Shown: positions 8,236-15,617, counted from the first letter of the stretch. The stretch: 16,850 nt of DNA from Conus ventricosus (GCA_018398815.1 CM031609.1:33811127-33827976), one strand, 5' to 3'. Notes: generated by a model from the letters alone, not told the origin. Program-made: numbers and translations.

Positions 8236-8549
8236 GGTTCCGGCGAGTTTTTTGTATACCTCCCCCCTACACAATACGGCAAATCCGTGAGTTTCGGCCC
8301 TCTAGGTGGTGGAGTTGCACCGCCATACCCCACTGTCAGCCCTGTGCCCACAATCTCTCCGGAGTGGAGACGCACCCGGAGCCGCCAGGATGCGTTTCCG
8401 GTCGGAACGTCATCCCTCTTCCACAGTCCGAAGGGTGTGGCAACTGTCCTCTTCAACTGTCCTCTTCTGGTGGCAGCAGTCTTTGAGGGCCCACCGCAGT
8501 AATTCCATCATCGTGACTCGCGGGTGTTGTTGGTGCCCAGTAGGGAGGT
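8236..8549 (+). other. GC-rich segment open in three plus-strand frames
   Basis: Composition rises sharply in G+C compared with both flanks. A plausible splice acceptor (pyrimidine-rich stretch then CCACCAG, ending 8235) precedes it and a GAG|GTAACC donor-like site follows at about 8549-8550. Frames stay open to 8486, 8502 and 8551. None of the three translations shows a domain I recognise; one is rich in Pro, Trp, Cys and Ser. It could be an internal exon, a transposon fragment or a CpG-rich regulatory island. A perfect 13-bp duplication (CAACTGTCCTCTT twice) lies at 8441-8466. Confidence 0.3.
8441..8466 (+). repeat. 13-bp direct duplication
   Basis: CAACTGTCCTCTT occurs twice head to tail. 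Thirteen is not a multiple of three, so the duplication would have shifted any reading frame through the surrounding GC-rich segment. Confidence 0.9.
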
Positions 8550-9184
8550 AACCTGCGTTTCTTTCGTGTCACAACGATCCTCTCCTTCAACGCTTCAGTG
8601 AAGTTTTGTGTTTGGCGGTGGCATTAGTGAGAGCGCCGTCAAGCAGTACCGACGGTTTCATAACCATATCGGGAAAACGCTGTGTTGCCGTTTTGTTTGT
8701 TTTTTTTTTTGTTGGTTTTGTTTTTTTTTTGAAGAAGTTTTTTGTTTTGCCATTTTCAATAACCCGCCAGGGACTCGGATGAAGTATTGAAAGACAACAG
8801 TGGGTGAGCGGGTTACTTGACCAAATTGGTGTTGACCATTTGGGGGTTAAGCCTGTTTGTGTCCGGTGTTGACACCGTCATATAAAATTAGCAAAAGATA
8901 CATTATGGAAAAGAGACATCGCGTGGGCATCTCAGGTTTATAGAGGTAACAACCTTGTTGGTATTTTCAGCCTGGGTTTACCAGGGATGTGATGATCACC
9001 CCTTGTTCCTTCAGGGTATTACCTATGGGGGGCTGAGGTGTGTAGTTTTGTGCCTCCTGATGGGAAGGGTTGTCAATAGTAAACGTGCACGCACATGCTT
9101 GCACGGTATGCTAAGGGGCCATGTGTTGATGTCGAGTATTGATAGAATTGTTGGATTCGTTTGGGGTTTGTTTGTATTTTTTTT
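8550..9184. other. Unrecognised T/G-rich segment
   Basis: It contains poly(T) runs at about 8698-8730 and a TATA-like TATAAAA at 8881-8887. A 108-codon open frame (8955-9281) crosses the G-run at 9185 and shows no recognisable domain. Nothing is called as a gene. Confidence 0.4.
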
Positions 9185-9200
9185 GGGGGGGGGGGTGGGG
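9185..9200 (+). repeat. G-run (G11-T-G4)
   Basis: A short homopolymer-rich tract able to contribute to G-quadruplex structure together with GGGG at 9206-9209. Confidence 0.85.
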
Positions 9201-9286
9201 ATTGTGGGGAAAACTGCCTATGTGTCTGGAGATATAAAGGTATGTGTTTCATCTGCCATTCTGGGTGAAGTGCGTGTGTGAATGCA

Positions 9287-9345
9287 AATAAAGCCTTCTG
9301 TTTTGGTGCACTTGTATTTTTCTTTTTGTGTGTTTGTGTTGTGTG
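9287..9345 (+). terminator. Polyadenylation-like site
   Basis: AATAAA at 9287-9292 is followed by a U/GU-rich stretch at about 9310-9345 (TTTTTCTTTTTGTGTGTTTGTG and similar). That is the canonical arrangement of an animal 3' end. No upstream coding exon is recognised, so it may be cryptic or belong to a decayed element. Confidence 0.35.
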
Positions 9346-9385
9346 CGTTCATAATTAGTAAAAGGGGGAAAGGGTGGTATAACGG

Positions 9386-9430
9386 GGGATATATTAATAC
9401 ATATATCCCTGTCACTGTCCTATCAGTGAC
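9386..9430. other. Two adjacent perfect hairpins
   Basis: GGGATATAT (9386-9394) pairs perfectly with ATATATCCC (9401-9409) across a 6-nt loop. One base later GTCACTG (9411-9417) pairs perfectly with CAGTGAC (9424-9430), again across a 6-nt loop. The stems are 9 and 7 bp. They lie about 95 bp downstream of the AATAAA at 9287. Function is unknown. Confidence 0.75.
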
Positions 9431-9526
9431 ACTCTCACGGTTTTGTGAATGACTTGATTTTATTATCTGACATTCTCTCAGTCCCTCCCTCCCCTACCCA
9501 TGAATGACTTGCCAATCATTATGCAT

Positions 9527-9547
9527 CCCCCCCCCCCCCCCCCCCCC
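9527..9547. repeat. Poly(C) homopolymer, 21 nt
   Basis: An uninterrupted run of C, followed 30 nt later by a G7 run at about 9578. Confidence 0.97.
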
Positions 9548-10049
9548 AAATGTTCCATAATTATTTTCTTCCCGGTGGGGGGGAGGTTAGCTTCAAAATC
9601 GATGTCATGCATCTCCTTGAAATTTTGGATTGTCAGATTGTTCTAAACATGCTCTTCCCCGCACACCACTCTCGCCTTTTTGTCCCTCTCTCCCTCTCGC
9701 TCGCCGCTCATCGTCTCCTCACTCTCTCCTCTCCTCTCCTTTCCGTATTGTATCGTATTCTAGTCACTTTTTTGCATGCTTCTTTGTGCCTGTAACTTAT
9801 TTTGAGCAATGTGTTGTGACCTGCCTCAGGCGAGACTGGAATGAAAAAAGCACACATCAGTGCTTATCTATATCCTCGAAAATAAAGAATTTTGTCCTTT
9901 CTTGTCTTGTCTTCTCTCTCCTCTCTCTTCTCTCGTCATCGTCCTCTCTCGCTCTCAAGCATTCCTAACATATTACATGCAAAACGAAACATTTCGATGC
10001 CTGTTCCATGGGGGTTCATGACAAGTAGCGGGGGTTTCTATGTCGAAAA
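9548..10049. other. Unrecognised segment with C/T-rich tracts and an AATAAA
   Basis: It is pyrimidine-rich at 9680-9745 and 9900-9955. AATAAA lies at 9881-9886 after a unique-looking stretch (9780-9880), followed by a TTTTGTCCTTTCTTGTC tract. That could be a second polyadenylation-like site or the 3' tail of a decayed retroelement. No coding sequence is recognised. Confidence 0.4.
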
Positions 10050-10415
10050 ATCATGACACTCATGCAACAAGCACCAAATTTGGCAGATGATGGCCAGTTT
10101 ATGTCCTGAAACAAAACCTTATTTAGTGCCACCATGAAAAATAGCATAAACATGAATGTTGGGGCCAATTTTTTTCAAAATGGCCTGACACAAAAATTGG
10201 AATAACATTTTGCGTAATTGTTCATATTAAATGCTAACAAACACCAAATATGGCTGAGAAGTACAATTTCATTATCCTGCCCTTGAACATAATCAGAACA
10301 GGACTTTAAAAAAAAGGAATATTTGTGTATTTTGAGCAATTTCCAAGATGGCCGCCAGCAAAAAGGGAGTCGTATGCTGTACAGTCATTCCTTTTCACCC
10401 ATAACACCAAATAAG
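10050..10415 (+). repeat. Degenerate ~168-bp tandem repeat, two copies plus a start
   Basis: CACCAAAT-TGGC occurs at 10072 and, as CACCAAATATGGC, at 10242 (offset 170). A third CACCAA start is at 10405 (offset 163). CAATTT----CAAAATGGCC at about 10166 recurs as CAATTTCCAAGATGGCC at 10338 (offset about 168-170). The order of blocks is conserved, so this is an old tandem repeat or satellite fragment. The CAAGATGGCCGCC core also resembles a YY1-type binding motif. Confidence 0.65.
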
Positions 10416-10520
10416 AATATTAAAAAATTAAATAAATAAAAGCAATAATAATAAATAAATGAAATGAAATAAAATAATTAAATAAAAATATAAAAGAATA
10501 AAATAAAATAAAATAACAAT
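10416..10520. repeat. A/T-rich low-complexity (TAAAA/TAAATAAA)
   Basis: Runs of AAATAA, ATAAAATA and GAAAT motifs with almost no C or G. It directly follows the truncated third unit of the 168-bp repeat. Confidence 0.9.
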
Positions 10521-10800
10521 TTTATGGTGGTGATGAAAGTAGTTATGTGTGGGTAGTCATATGTGGGTGTGAGGGTATTGATAGTAACGATTGGAAGAGA
10601 TGGAAATGATCAAGGGGTGGTAAGATATTGTTTGGTGGGAAAAAGTGGGGTGGGTGGAGGAACAGAATATGGAGGGGGTTGGAAGAGGATAACGGGAAGG
10701 GGGAGAGAGAGATAAAGATTCATATAGATCTCTCGCTCCCACACAGCGTATGCGTGGGTGGGGTGAGAATTCATGCAAACATTTGTTGTTGGTGGGACAA
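10521..10800. other. Unrecognised G/A-rich, C-poor segment
   Basis: Purine-rich plus strand with many GGTGG and GGAAG motifs. The 117-codon frame starting at 10628 is biased (Gly/Trp/Arg) and not recognised. Confidence 0.45.
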
Positions 10801-10804
10801 AAGT

Positions 10805-10824
10805 GGGGGGGGGGTGGGGGAGGG
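10805..10824 (+). other. G-rich tract, quadruplex-capable
   Basis: G10-T-G5-A-G3 followed by further GG and GGGG runs to 10837. Confidence 0.65.
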
Positions 10825-10888
10825 AGGAAGAGAGGGGAGAAATAATATGGGTGACTCTATGGTCAAAAGAGACGAATTGTGGGGAGTT

Positions 10889-10950
10889 TCACACACAAAC
10901 ACACCCATACTCACACACACAGTATATATAAATATATATTTTTTTTTTTC
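10889..10950. repeat. Impure (CA)n, (AT)n and poly(T)
   Basis: ACACACAAACACACCC is followed by TATATATAAATATATAT and a T11 run. Confidence 0.85.
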
Positions 10951-11141
10951 AAATGATGATGATGAACATAGTCATAGATGAACAATAGGGATAAACAATC
11001 TATAGGATGTTGATTCATTGTCATTGAGAGAAAAAACATGATAGCAATTAGACTGAATAATTGTCAAATGAGCACAAATAGGAAATACAATGAACTGATG
11101 AATATTGACCGATGTCATAGGAGAAAACAACACACAACCTA

Positions 11142-11224
11142 AACACACACCAAATAAGCGCAACACACATACACACACACACACATACCCTATACACACA
11201 AATATACACTCACCCACATTCACA

Positions 11225-11267
<43 letters not shown>

Positions 11268-11292
11268 CACACACACACAACAACACAACACA
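11142..11292. repeat. Impure (CA)n microsatellite
   Basis: About 150 nt of ACAC with TAC, CCC and AAT interruptions. The purest part is 11227-11266. The Thr/His and Cys/Val frames over it are artefacts. Confidence 0.95.
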
Positions 11293-11329
11293 AAGGTGGG
11301 TTGAAATAAATATAAAATAATGATAAAGC

Positions 11330-11565
11330 TTATTGATGATTGACCATTTGGTAACAACAGTGCTAACAGGATAATAAATTTTCTTGTTACTAAATTTTAA
11401 ACAAAATGGGAACCTTGATGGGTGATAGTCATATTGATAACACCCGTGCTACGGATGATTATCCTTGTTGGTTACTGAATCATAACTGAGTTAAAGCACT
11501 GTGGATGCTGATCAATGGTCACAGGTACAAAGATGAGGTTGGCAGAAGTTTAATGAGCTGGCTGA
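11330..11565 (+). repeat. Degenerate ~86-bp tandem repeat, left arm
   Basis: GATGATTGACCATTTGGTAAC followed by GTGCTAACAGGATAATAAATTTTCTTGTTACT (11336-11391) aligns with TGATAGTCATATTGATAAC followed by GTGCTACGGATGATTATCCTTGTTGGTTACT (11422-11475), with the GTGCTA anchors at 11360 and 11446. A third, weaker unit begins at about 11508 (GATGCTGATCAATGGTCACA). It is interrupted on its right by a G14 run and a LINE fragment. Confidence 0.6.
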
Positions 11566-11579
11566 GGGGGGGGGGGGGG
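11566..11579. repeat. Poly(G), 14 nt
   Basis: An uninterrupted G-run at the junction between the left repeat arm and the LINE-derived sequence. Confidence 0.95.
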
Positions 11580-11589
11580 TTCCGTGACT

Positions 11590-12090
11590 GATGTGGTGAT
11601 GACATTAGAGATCACAGTAATGTAGATGGTCTTCTTCCTTGTTTACTTAGGTAGGAACCCTGAGGTAAATGGCGGAAGTCTTCTTAGGGCGAAGTCCCTC
11701 CAGTGGTCAAGAGGGCTTTTCCCTTCGATCAGTGTGTTGGCAGGCTAGGTCGTTGGCTTTACTGCAGGGATGGATTTGAAGACTTGCCATTGTGAATATA
11801 GTGACATTGATCTCATCAGTCTGGAGTGCCCTGTCCTCAGTCTCACAAAGGCCTGATCTGGGCACCAGTAGTGTCCATCCCCTTTTGGTGTAGGTTGATG
11901 CTCAAACCCATCTGCCATTATTGTGTTTGGGTTCCTCATGATAATACTTTTGATTTTTTCAAATGAGACTTCCTGTTCTAGTTGGGCTGCTGTTTCTCCT
12001 TCCTTTGCCAAATGGTCAGCTTCCTTATTGCTCATATTGCAGTAATGAGTTGATCACAGAAGAACATATTTTCCATTGACTGAAGGATGG
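11590..12090 (-). mobile_element. 3'-terminal fragment of an RNase H-bearing LINE, decayed
   Basis: The minus-strand open frame at 11745-12035 is the C-terminal part of a non-LTR retrotransposon ORF2 (details in the pseudogene entry). Likeness to the family continues on both sides of the open part. Upstream lies a decayed RNase H strand with a stop at 12054-12056. Downstream, at about 11600-11740, short frame-shifted stretches resemble the usual Cys-rich and Leu/Arg-rich tail of such proteins. No endonuclease or reverse-transcriptase domain is present, as expected for a 5'-truncated insertion. It sits inside a ~86-90-bp tandem repeat array. I-superfamily or a related mollusc clade is an inference. 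Confidence 0.65.
11745..12056 (-). pseudogene. LINE ORF2 remnant: end of RNase H domain and LRTGH tail
   Basis: Reading the minus strand, SNKEADHLAKEG (starting 12032) matches the GNE-AD-LAK motif that closes type I RNase H domains in non-LTR retrotransposons; its Asp is one of the catalytic acidic residues. Upstream in the same frame are STHYCNM (the His typical of the WxPSHxGI motif) and, at 12054-12056, TGA where the family normally has Trp (TGG). Downstream, VRLRTGHSRL matches the FRLRTGHNRL motif conserved after RNase H in many invertebrate LINEs. The frame stops at TAG (11745-11747), before the usual Cys-rich C-terminus. The internal ATG at 12035 is not a real start. The copy is non-functional. 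Confidence 0.75.
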
Positions 12091-12760
12091 TGAACATTTG
12101 TGATCAGTAGTACTATAGGGGAGAGGGCAATGTCAAAGCTCGTAGTGGAATAATGATCATTGGTACAAGATTGCTATTGGGGGAATAAATGATTATATCA
12201 ATTGACTGGTGGTGAAGATCACTGTCAAAGTGAGATACTGTATGATGATGGACATTTGTAGAAAAGGGAAAAAAATGTGGTGCACTAGTATAATACTGCC
12301 GATCATTCAGGGTGATAGAGGGGGTGGGGAGTCTATGAACTGATGGGTGATGAATTCAATGGCATCATATTGAGATGAAATAGTACAGTGGGATGTTATC
12401 ATTGTTATATAAGTTGGATAATTTTTGTGGCATTGGGTGTGAATAAAGCCGGTTTGGGAATGAAGGAGGTAACAATGATTGATAGATATCACTGATCATT
12501 GTGTGAGTGTGATCACAGTAGAGTGGGAAGAAGGTCCATTTACAAAAGGTGAATAGTGTACTGGCCTTAGTATGTTAAAAGCCAGTTGGGAGATAAGAGG
12601 AAATGATCAATGATGTATGGATGATGATTCTTATCAAAAGTGAGATCTACAGTACAACAGGATGATATCATTGTCATAAAGTGAATAATTTGGTGCGTTG
12701 GGTGATTAATGGCGGTTGGGGTGAAAAAGGAAATGATTGATGATTGATGGATTAGAGGTT
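12091..12760 (+). repeat. Degenerate ~89-bp tandem repeat, right arm
   Basis: Recurring blocks of the form GAT-ATCA-TGTCA-AAGTGA appear at about 12216, 12396 and 12664, that is, at offsets of about 180 (2 x 90) and 268 (3 x 89). The alignment of 12345-12480 with 12612-12745 is extended: GATATCATTGT, AATAATTT, GTG-CATTGGGTG, AAT--GGCGGTTGGG and AATGATTGAT blocks are in the same order. The unit length and GATCA/GATGAT vocabulary match the arm at 11330-11565, which suggests one array split by the LINE. Confidence 0.6.
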
Positions 12761-12769
12761 TGATTCATA

Positions 12770-13350
12770 CCAGCTCTTTTCCTTTCCCACGGCCACTCCT
12801 CCATCCATTCACTCTATACCCCCTCCCCCAATTTCCCCATTCCACCTATTCTTATGCACAGCCCCATTACATGTACATATATAGCATAATCTGTAACATC
12901 ACATGTAGATCATAATATAAAAAAACCCCAAACACCATCTCCCCATCTAGTTATGTGCATATAGTTCTTCTTCTTGCCTCAAATAACTGGTTCACCATCA
13001 AAAACGAGGTCACCAAGTGCGCATAAAAATAGAATGTTCCCCCTCATACTCACCCTCAAGTGCCCCCATACCAAGAAATAACTTCTCAGCTACCCACTCT
13101 CTCACTGTAAGTTATTTTACATCACTACACAAGTGCCCCCTTCCAAACATAACTTCATCGAACCACATCATCTTTTTCTCTATCTTTCTTCTGTTTGTCT
13201 TTTCCTTCTATCTGCCTCTCTTTTTTCTCGAGGTGAAATGGTATTGGACACCTGAGAAATTTCCTTTTTCCATTGCACACACCCTGCACAACACACACAC
13301 ACACACGAGTGCGCGCGGTACGCAATAGAACACTGTAAACACAACACACA
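12770..13350. other. C-rich, G-poor segment
   Basis: The plus strand changes abruptly from C-poor to C-rich at about 12770. It contains a weak ~73-bp duplication (CAAGTGCCCCC at 13057 and 13130, each followed by an A-rich stretch and TAACTTC). A (CA)n run lies at about 13288-13307, then GAGTGCGCGCGGTACGC. The 103-codon frame at 13017-13328 is not recognised. Confidence 0.45.
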
Positions 13351-13950
13351 CACCAACAGGCAACATGTAAATTTAAAATAGTTACGGTTAATTATGGTAT
13401 TAGTACGCTTCAGAAAACGAATAAAAAAGATAGAAAGACTTTACAAAACTTTCTGAAGATCTGTAAATCCATAATTCACCTCAAAAGACTAAGTTTCAAC
13501 TAGCAAAATACGGACACGCGATCGAAGCGGCCATTTTTAATTTTTCCCCGCCTGCGGGTCTCACAAATTCATGAAAAATTAAGGAAACAAAATAGATGCC
13601 AGCAAATTTTCTGATCAGCATATGTATATTTCCAAAACGATATACATTTTCCAACGAGTGATCATTAGAAAATAATTTTTAGCTTACATTAAATTTTGCT
13701 TTATATTCACTTGCGGGCACCTCGCGCTAGAAAATCGTCCTCAATTTTGGGCTCTCGTTTTTTTACTTATTTTTCAAAATAAAACGATTTGAAGTGGCTT
13801 CAAAACTTAAAAATCAATTAACACATTGTAAAGAACAATATATCCAAGTTGTGCTTGTTGCACGAATTGGCACAATCCGCATATTCTACAACATAAACCC
13901 CCGCTAAAGGTAATTTGCGCAAAAGAAGACATCGGAAAGATGACGACATA
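13351..13950. other. A/T-rich segment with inverted repeats
   Basis: About 600 bp of A/T-rich DNA broken by short GC islands (13513-13560, 13712-13735). It has a 7-bp perfect hairpin TTTGAAG-TGG-CTTCAAA at 13788-13804 and a larger imperfect inverted repeat at 13606-13673. No open frame is worth reporting. It could be upstream regulatory DNA for the promoter-like cluster that follows, or a decayed DNA transposon. Confidence 0.45.
13606..13673. repeat. Imperfect inverted repeat
   Basis: The inner arms ATGTATAT (13622-13629) and ATATACAT (13640-13647) are perfect complements. The outer arms ATTTTCTGATCA (13606-13617) and TGATCATTAGAAAAT (13659-13673) are complementary apart from a 3-nt insertion. 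The two stems are joined by unequal spacers. Confidence 0.65.
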
Positions 13951-13953
13951 AGG

Positions 13954-13998
13954 TGACGTTTCCACTGCTATATAACCGGCCATCTTGACCGCCCATCA
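13954..13998 (+). promoter_or_regulatory. Promoter-like cluster: TGACGT, TATATAA, GCCATCTTG
   Basis: TGACGT at 13954-13959 is a CRE-type half site. TATATAA at 13969-13975 is TATA-box-like. GGCCATCTTG at 13978-13987 matches a YY1-type or initiator-proximal motif. The spacing would place transcription start near 14000. All are short motifs that occur by chance in A/T-rich DNA; the cluster rather than any one site is the evidence. Confidence 0.3.
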
Positions 13999-14049
13999 AT
14001 GGATGGTCTGGAGGGAACCGAAAAAGGCGGAAAGGATAAGAGGCCGTGA
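13999..14049 (+). CDS. Short ATG frame downstream of the promoter-like cluster
   Basis: An ATG at 13999 opens 16 codons (MDGLEGTEKGGKDKRP) rich in Gly and Lys, then TGA at 14047. A GTGAGC donor-like site begins at 14046, so the frame could instead be a first coding exon ending in CC|GTGAGC and spliced to sequence in or beyond the N gap. It could also be an upstream ORF or chance. No protein family is recognised. Confidence 0.15.
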   Translation: MDGLEGTEKGGKDKRP

Positions 14050-14250
14050 GCAACGATGAGGACAGATAAGCAGCATTAAACGAATGGACACTGATAGAGC
14101 ACCGAAATCGGCATGCAGCATATACCTGGCAGGCGATTGCTTTTCCGGTGAAGAATCTCTCTGCTGCACTCCAAATGAATCAATTTGACACAACCCCCCT
14201 CACCCCACCCCCACCCCCCAACACACACCGACACACTGTCACCATCTCTC

Positions 14251-14350
14251 NNNNNNNNNNNNNNNNNNNNNNNNNNNNNNNNNNNNNNNNNNNNNNNNNN
14301 NNNNNNNNNNNNNNNNNNNNNNNNNNNNNNNNNNNNNNNNNNNNNNNNNN
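14251..14350. other. Assembly gap (100 N)
   Basis: Exactly 100 N is a common placeholder for a gap of unknown size. The left flank is C-rich and the flanks read CCATCTCTC and CATCTCGGC, so a CT-type simple repeat may be what failed to assemble. Any frame crossing it is meaningless. Confidence 0.98.
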
Positions 14351-14720
14351 CATCTCGGCTTCTTACATCAAAGCTCGTGTGCCATAAGCGGCGTAAGTTT
14401 TATAAATGATGGAACCATCCCATTGATGTTATTGTCGTTAGCACCTGCTTTGTCTCACTCTGACAGTAGTGTTGTCCTCCCCCCCCCCCCCCCCCCCCCC
14501 TTCACTACTTTGGGGTTAGATCTGACAGAGAGGAATCAAGGAAGATGGAAAGACAAGGAGGGGGACGGGCAAACACGTTTAAACCAAGCTTTGCTGTTAT
14601 CCATCCAGTTCTTTGCTGGTCGTCCGCAACATACACACGATGTAGTTAAGTAAAGACAGATTCTAAGAGACGACTGTGCTTGAAATTTCGATCTTGACTG
14701 AGTAAACATTTTTGTTTTAA
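14351..14720. other. Unrecognised segment after the gap
   Basis: It contains a 22-nt poly(C) at 14479-14500. The rest shows no gene or repeat that I can identify. Confidence 0.45.
14479..14500. repeat. Poly(C) homopolymer, 22 nt
   Basis: An uninterrupted run of C. Confidence 0.97.
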
Positions 14721-14728
14721 ATCCGAGT

Positions 14729-14751
14729 TCTCTCTCTCTCTCTCTCTCCTC

Positions 14752-14808
<57 letters not shown>
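14729..14808. repeat. (CT)n microsatellite
   Basis: About 80 nt of CT with three CCTC interruptions. It lies immediately before the plus-strand LINE fragment. Confidence 0.95.
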
Positions 14809-14809
<1 letters not shown>

Positions 14810-14859
14810 TAACGTATACTTATGAAATTTTCTTGTCTGCACCTTACTGACTATGAAGA

Positions 14860-15204
14860 ATATAATATGCTCCCACTCAACGTTAAATGCTTTAGTATAG
14901 CTCTCTTTATGTACAAAATCATGAAACATCTCGCACCTGCTTATCTACGTGGCATATGTCCAGCGAGTACTTTCGTAATAACCCTATAACATAGAATACT
15001 CATTCCGCGTCTCAGAATTGACCTTTAATGTCTTTTCTTACATACATTGGTGGTAAATTCTGGAATGAGATCCCTGATAACTTGAAACAAACCAAAAAAA
15101 CTAAAGAGTTTAGTTCTTTCGAAACATCACATCACAAATATTTAATGAAACTCTGTAAGTACACTTTAGTTTCTGTAATCCGGAGTTCTAACCAGAATGT
15201 TTAG
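14860..15204 (+). pseudogene. C-terminal fragment of a LINE reverse transcriptase, decayed
   Basis: Two frames together give a familiar C-terminal region of Jockey/CR1-type reverse-transcriptase proteins. The frame at 14867-15025 reads LPLNVKCFSIALFMYKIMKH then LAPAYLRG, like the LPV--R--FK-L-L-YK-L---AP-YL segment after the polymerase core. It has stops at 14987 and 15026. The next frame (15022-15204) reads YIGGKFWNEIPDNLKQTKK, like the G-KLWN-LP--LR motif, and ends at TAG 15202. Two stops and one frameshift show it is dead. The catalytic polymerase region is absent. The minus-strand frame over part of it is a shadow. It belongs to a different LINE group from the one at 11745. Confidence 0.75.
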
Positions 15205-15470
15205 TTTATGATTGGTGCTCCGCTGTCTATCCTCTTGTTGTTTGCTTTATAAGCTGAAAACTCTCGTTCATGTATGAATGTTTATGAATGCATCTTCCCT
15301 GCCTTTTTTTGTTGTTTGTCTGTTTATTCATTTGCAATGATACATGGTCGTAGGGTTTTGTTTGTTTGCTTGTTTGTTTGTTTGTTTGTTTTTTCAATGA
15401 AGGTTCGGGGTAGGGATGGAGATGCTGGTGGTGATTTAATTAAGAGCGAGGGACCTATCCGAGTTGCTTG
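15205..15470. other. Possible LINE 3' tail with (TTTG)n
   Basis: Sequence after the LINE stop codon is T-rich and contains a TTTG tetranucleotide tract at about 15356-15396. It may be the 3' untranslated region and tail of the same element, since tetranucleotide tails are known for some LINEs, but no clean boundary is visible. Confidence 0.35.
15356..15396. repeat. (TTTG)n microsatellite
   Basis: About nine TTTG units with a single TTGC interruption. Confidence 0.93.
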
Positions 15471-15474
15471 TGCG

Positions 15475-15506
15475 CCCCCACCCCCCACCCCCCCGCCCCC
15501 CACCCC
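15475..15506 (-). other. C-run cluster: minus-strand G-quadruplex / plus-strand i-motif candidate
   Basis: C-runs of 5, 6, 7, 6 and 4 are separated by single A or G residues. The complement meets the standard G-quadruplex pattern with one-base loops. It is followed directly by a CT tract to about 15530. Confidence 0.7.
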
Positions 15507-15589
15507 TCTCTCTCTGTCTCTCTCTCTCTTTTCTATAGTGTGGGTATGGTGTAACGAAGGTGTCAGCTTATCCATTTTACCCGCGATAA

Positions 15590-15617
15590 ATATTCGCATT
15601 CATATTCGTATTCGTAT
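15590..15617 (+). repeat. Hexanucleotide ATTCGT/ATTCAT repeat
   Basis: About four imperfect units (ATTCGC, ATTCAT, ATTCGT, ATTCGT). Confidence 0.85.

Noticed and set aside
9405..9430. Likeness of CCTATCAGTGAC to a bacterial tet operator
   Set aside because: The match is short, it lies in the second hairpin of a eukaryotic region, and there is no bacterial gene or vector sequence nearby.
13017..13328. 103-codon plus-strand frame in the C-rich segment
   Set aside because: Biased towards Pro/Ser/Phe by pyrimidine-rich sequence, ends in a (CA)n tract, and no motif is recognised.
14148..14409. Open frames spanning the N block
   Set aside because: They exist only because N was translated as an unknown residue.
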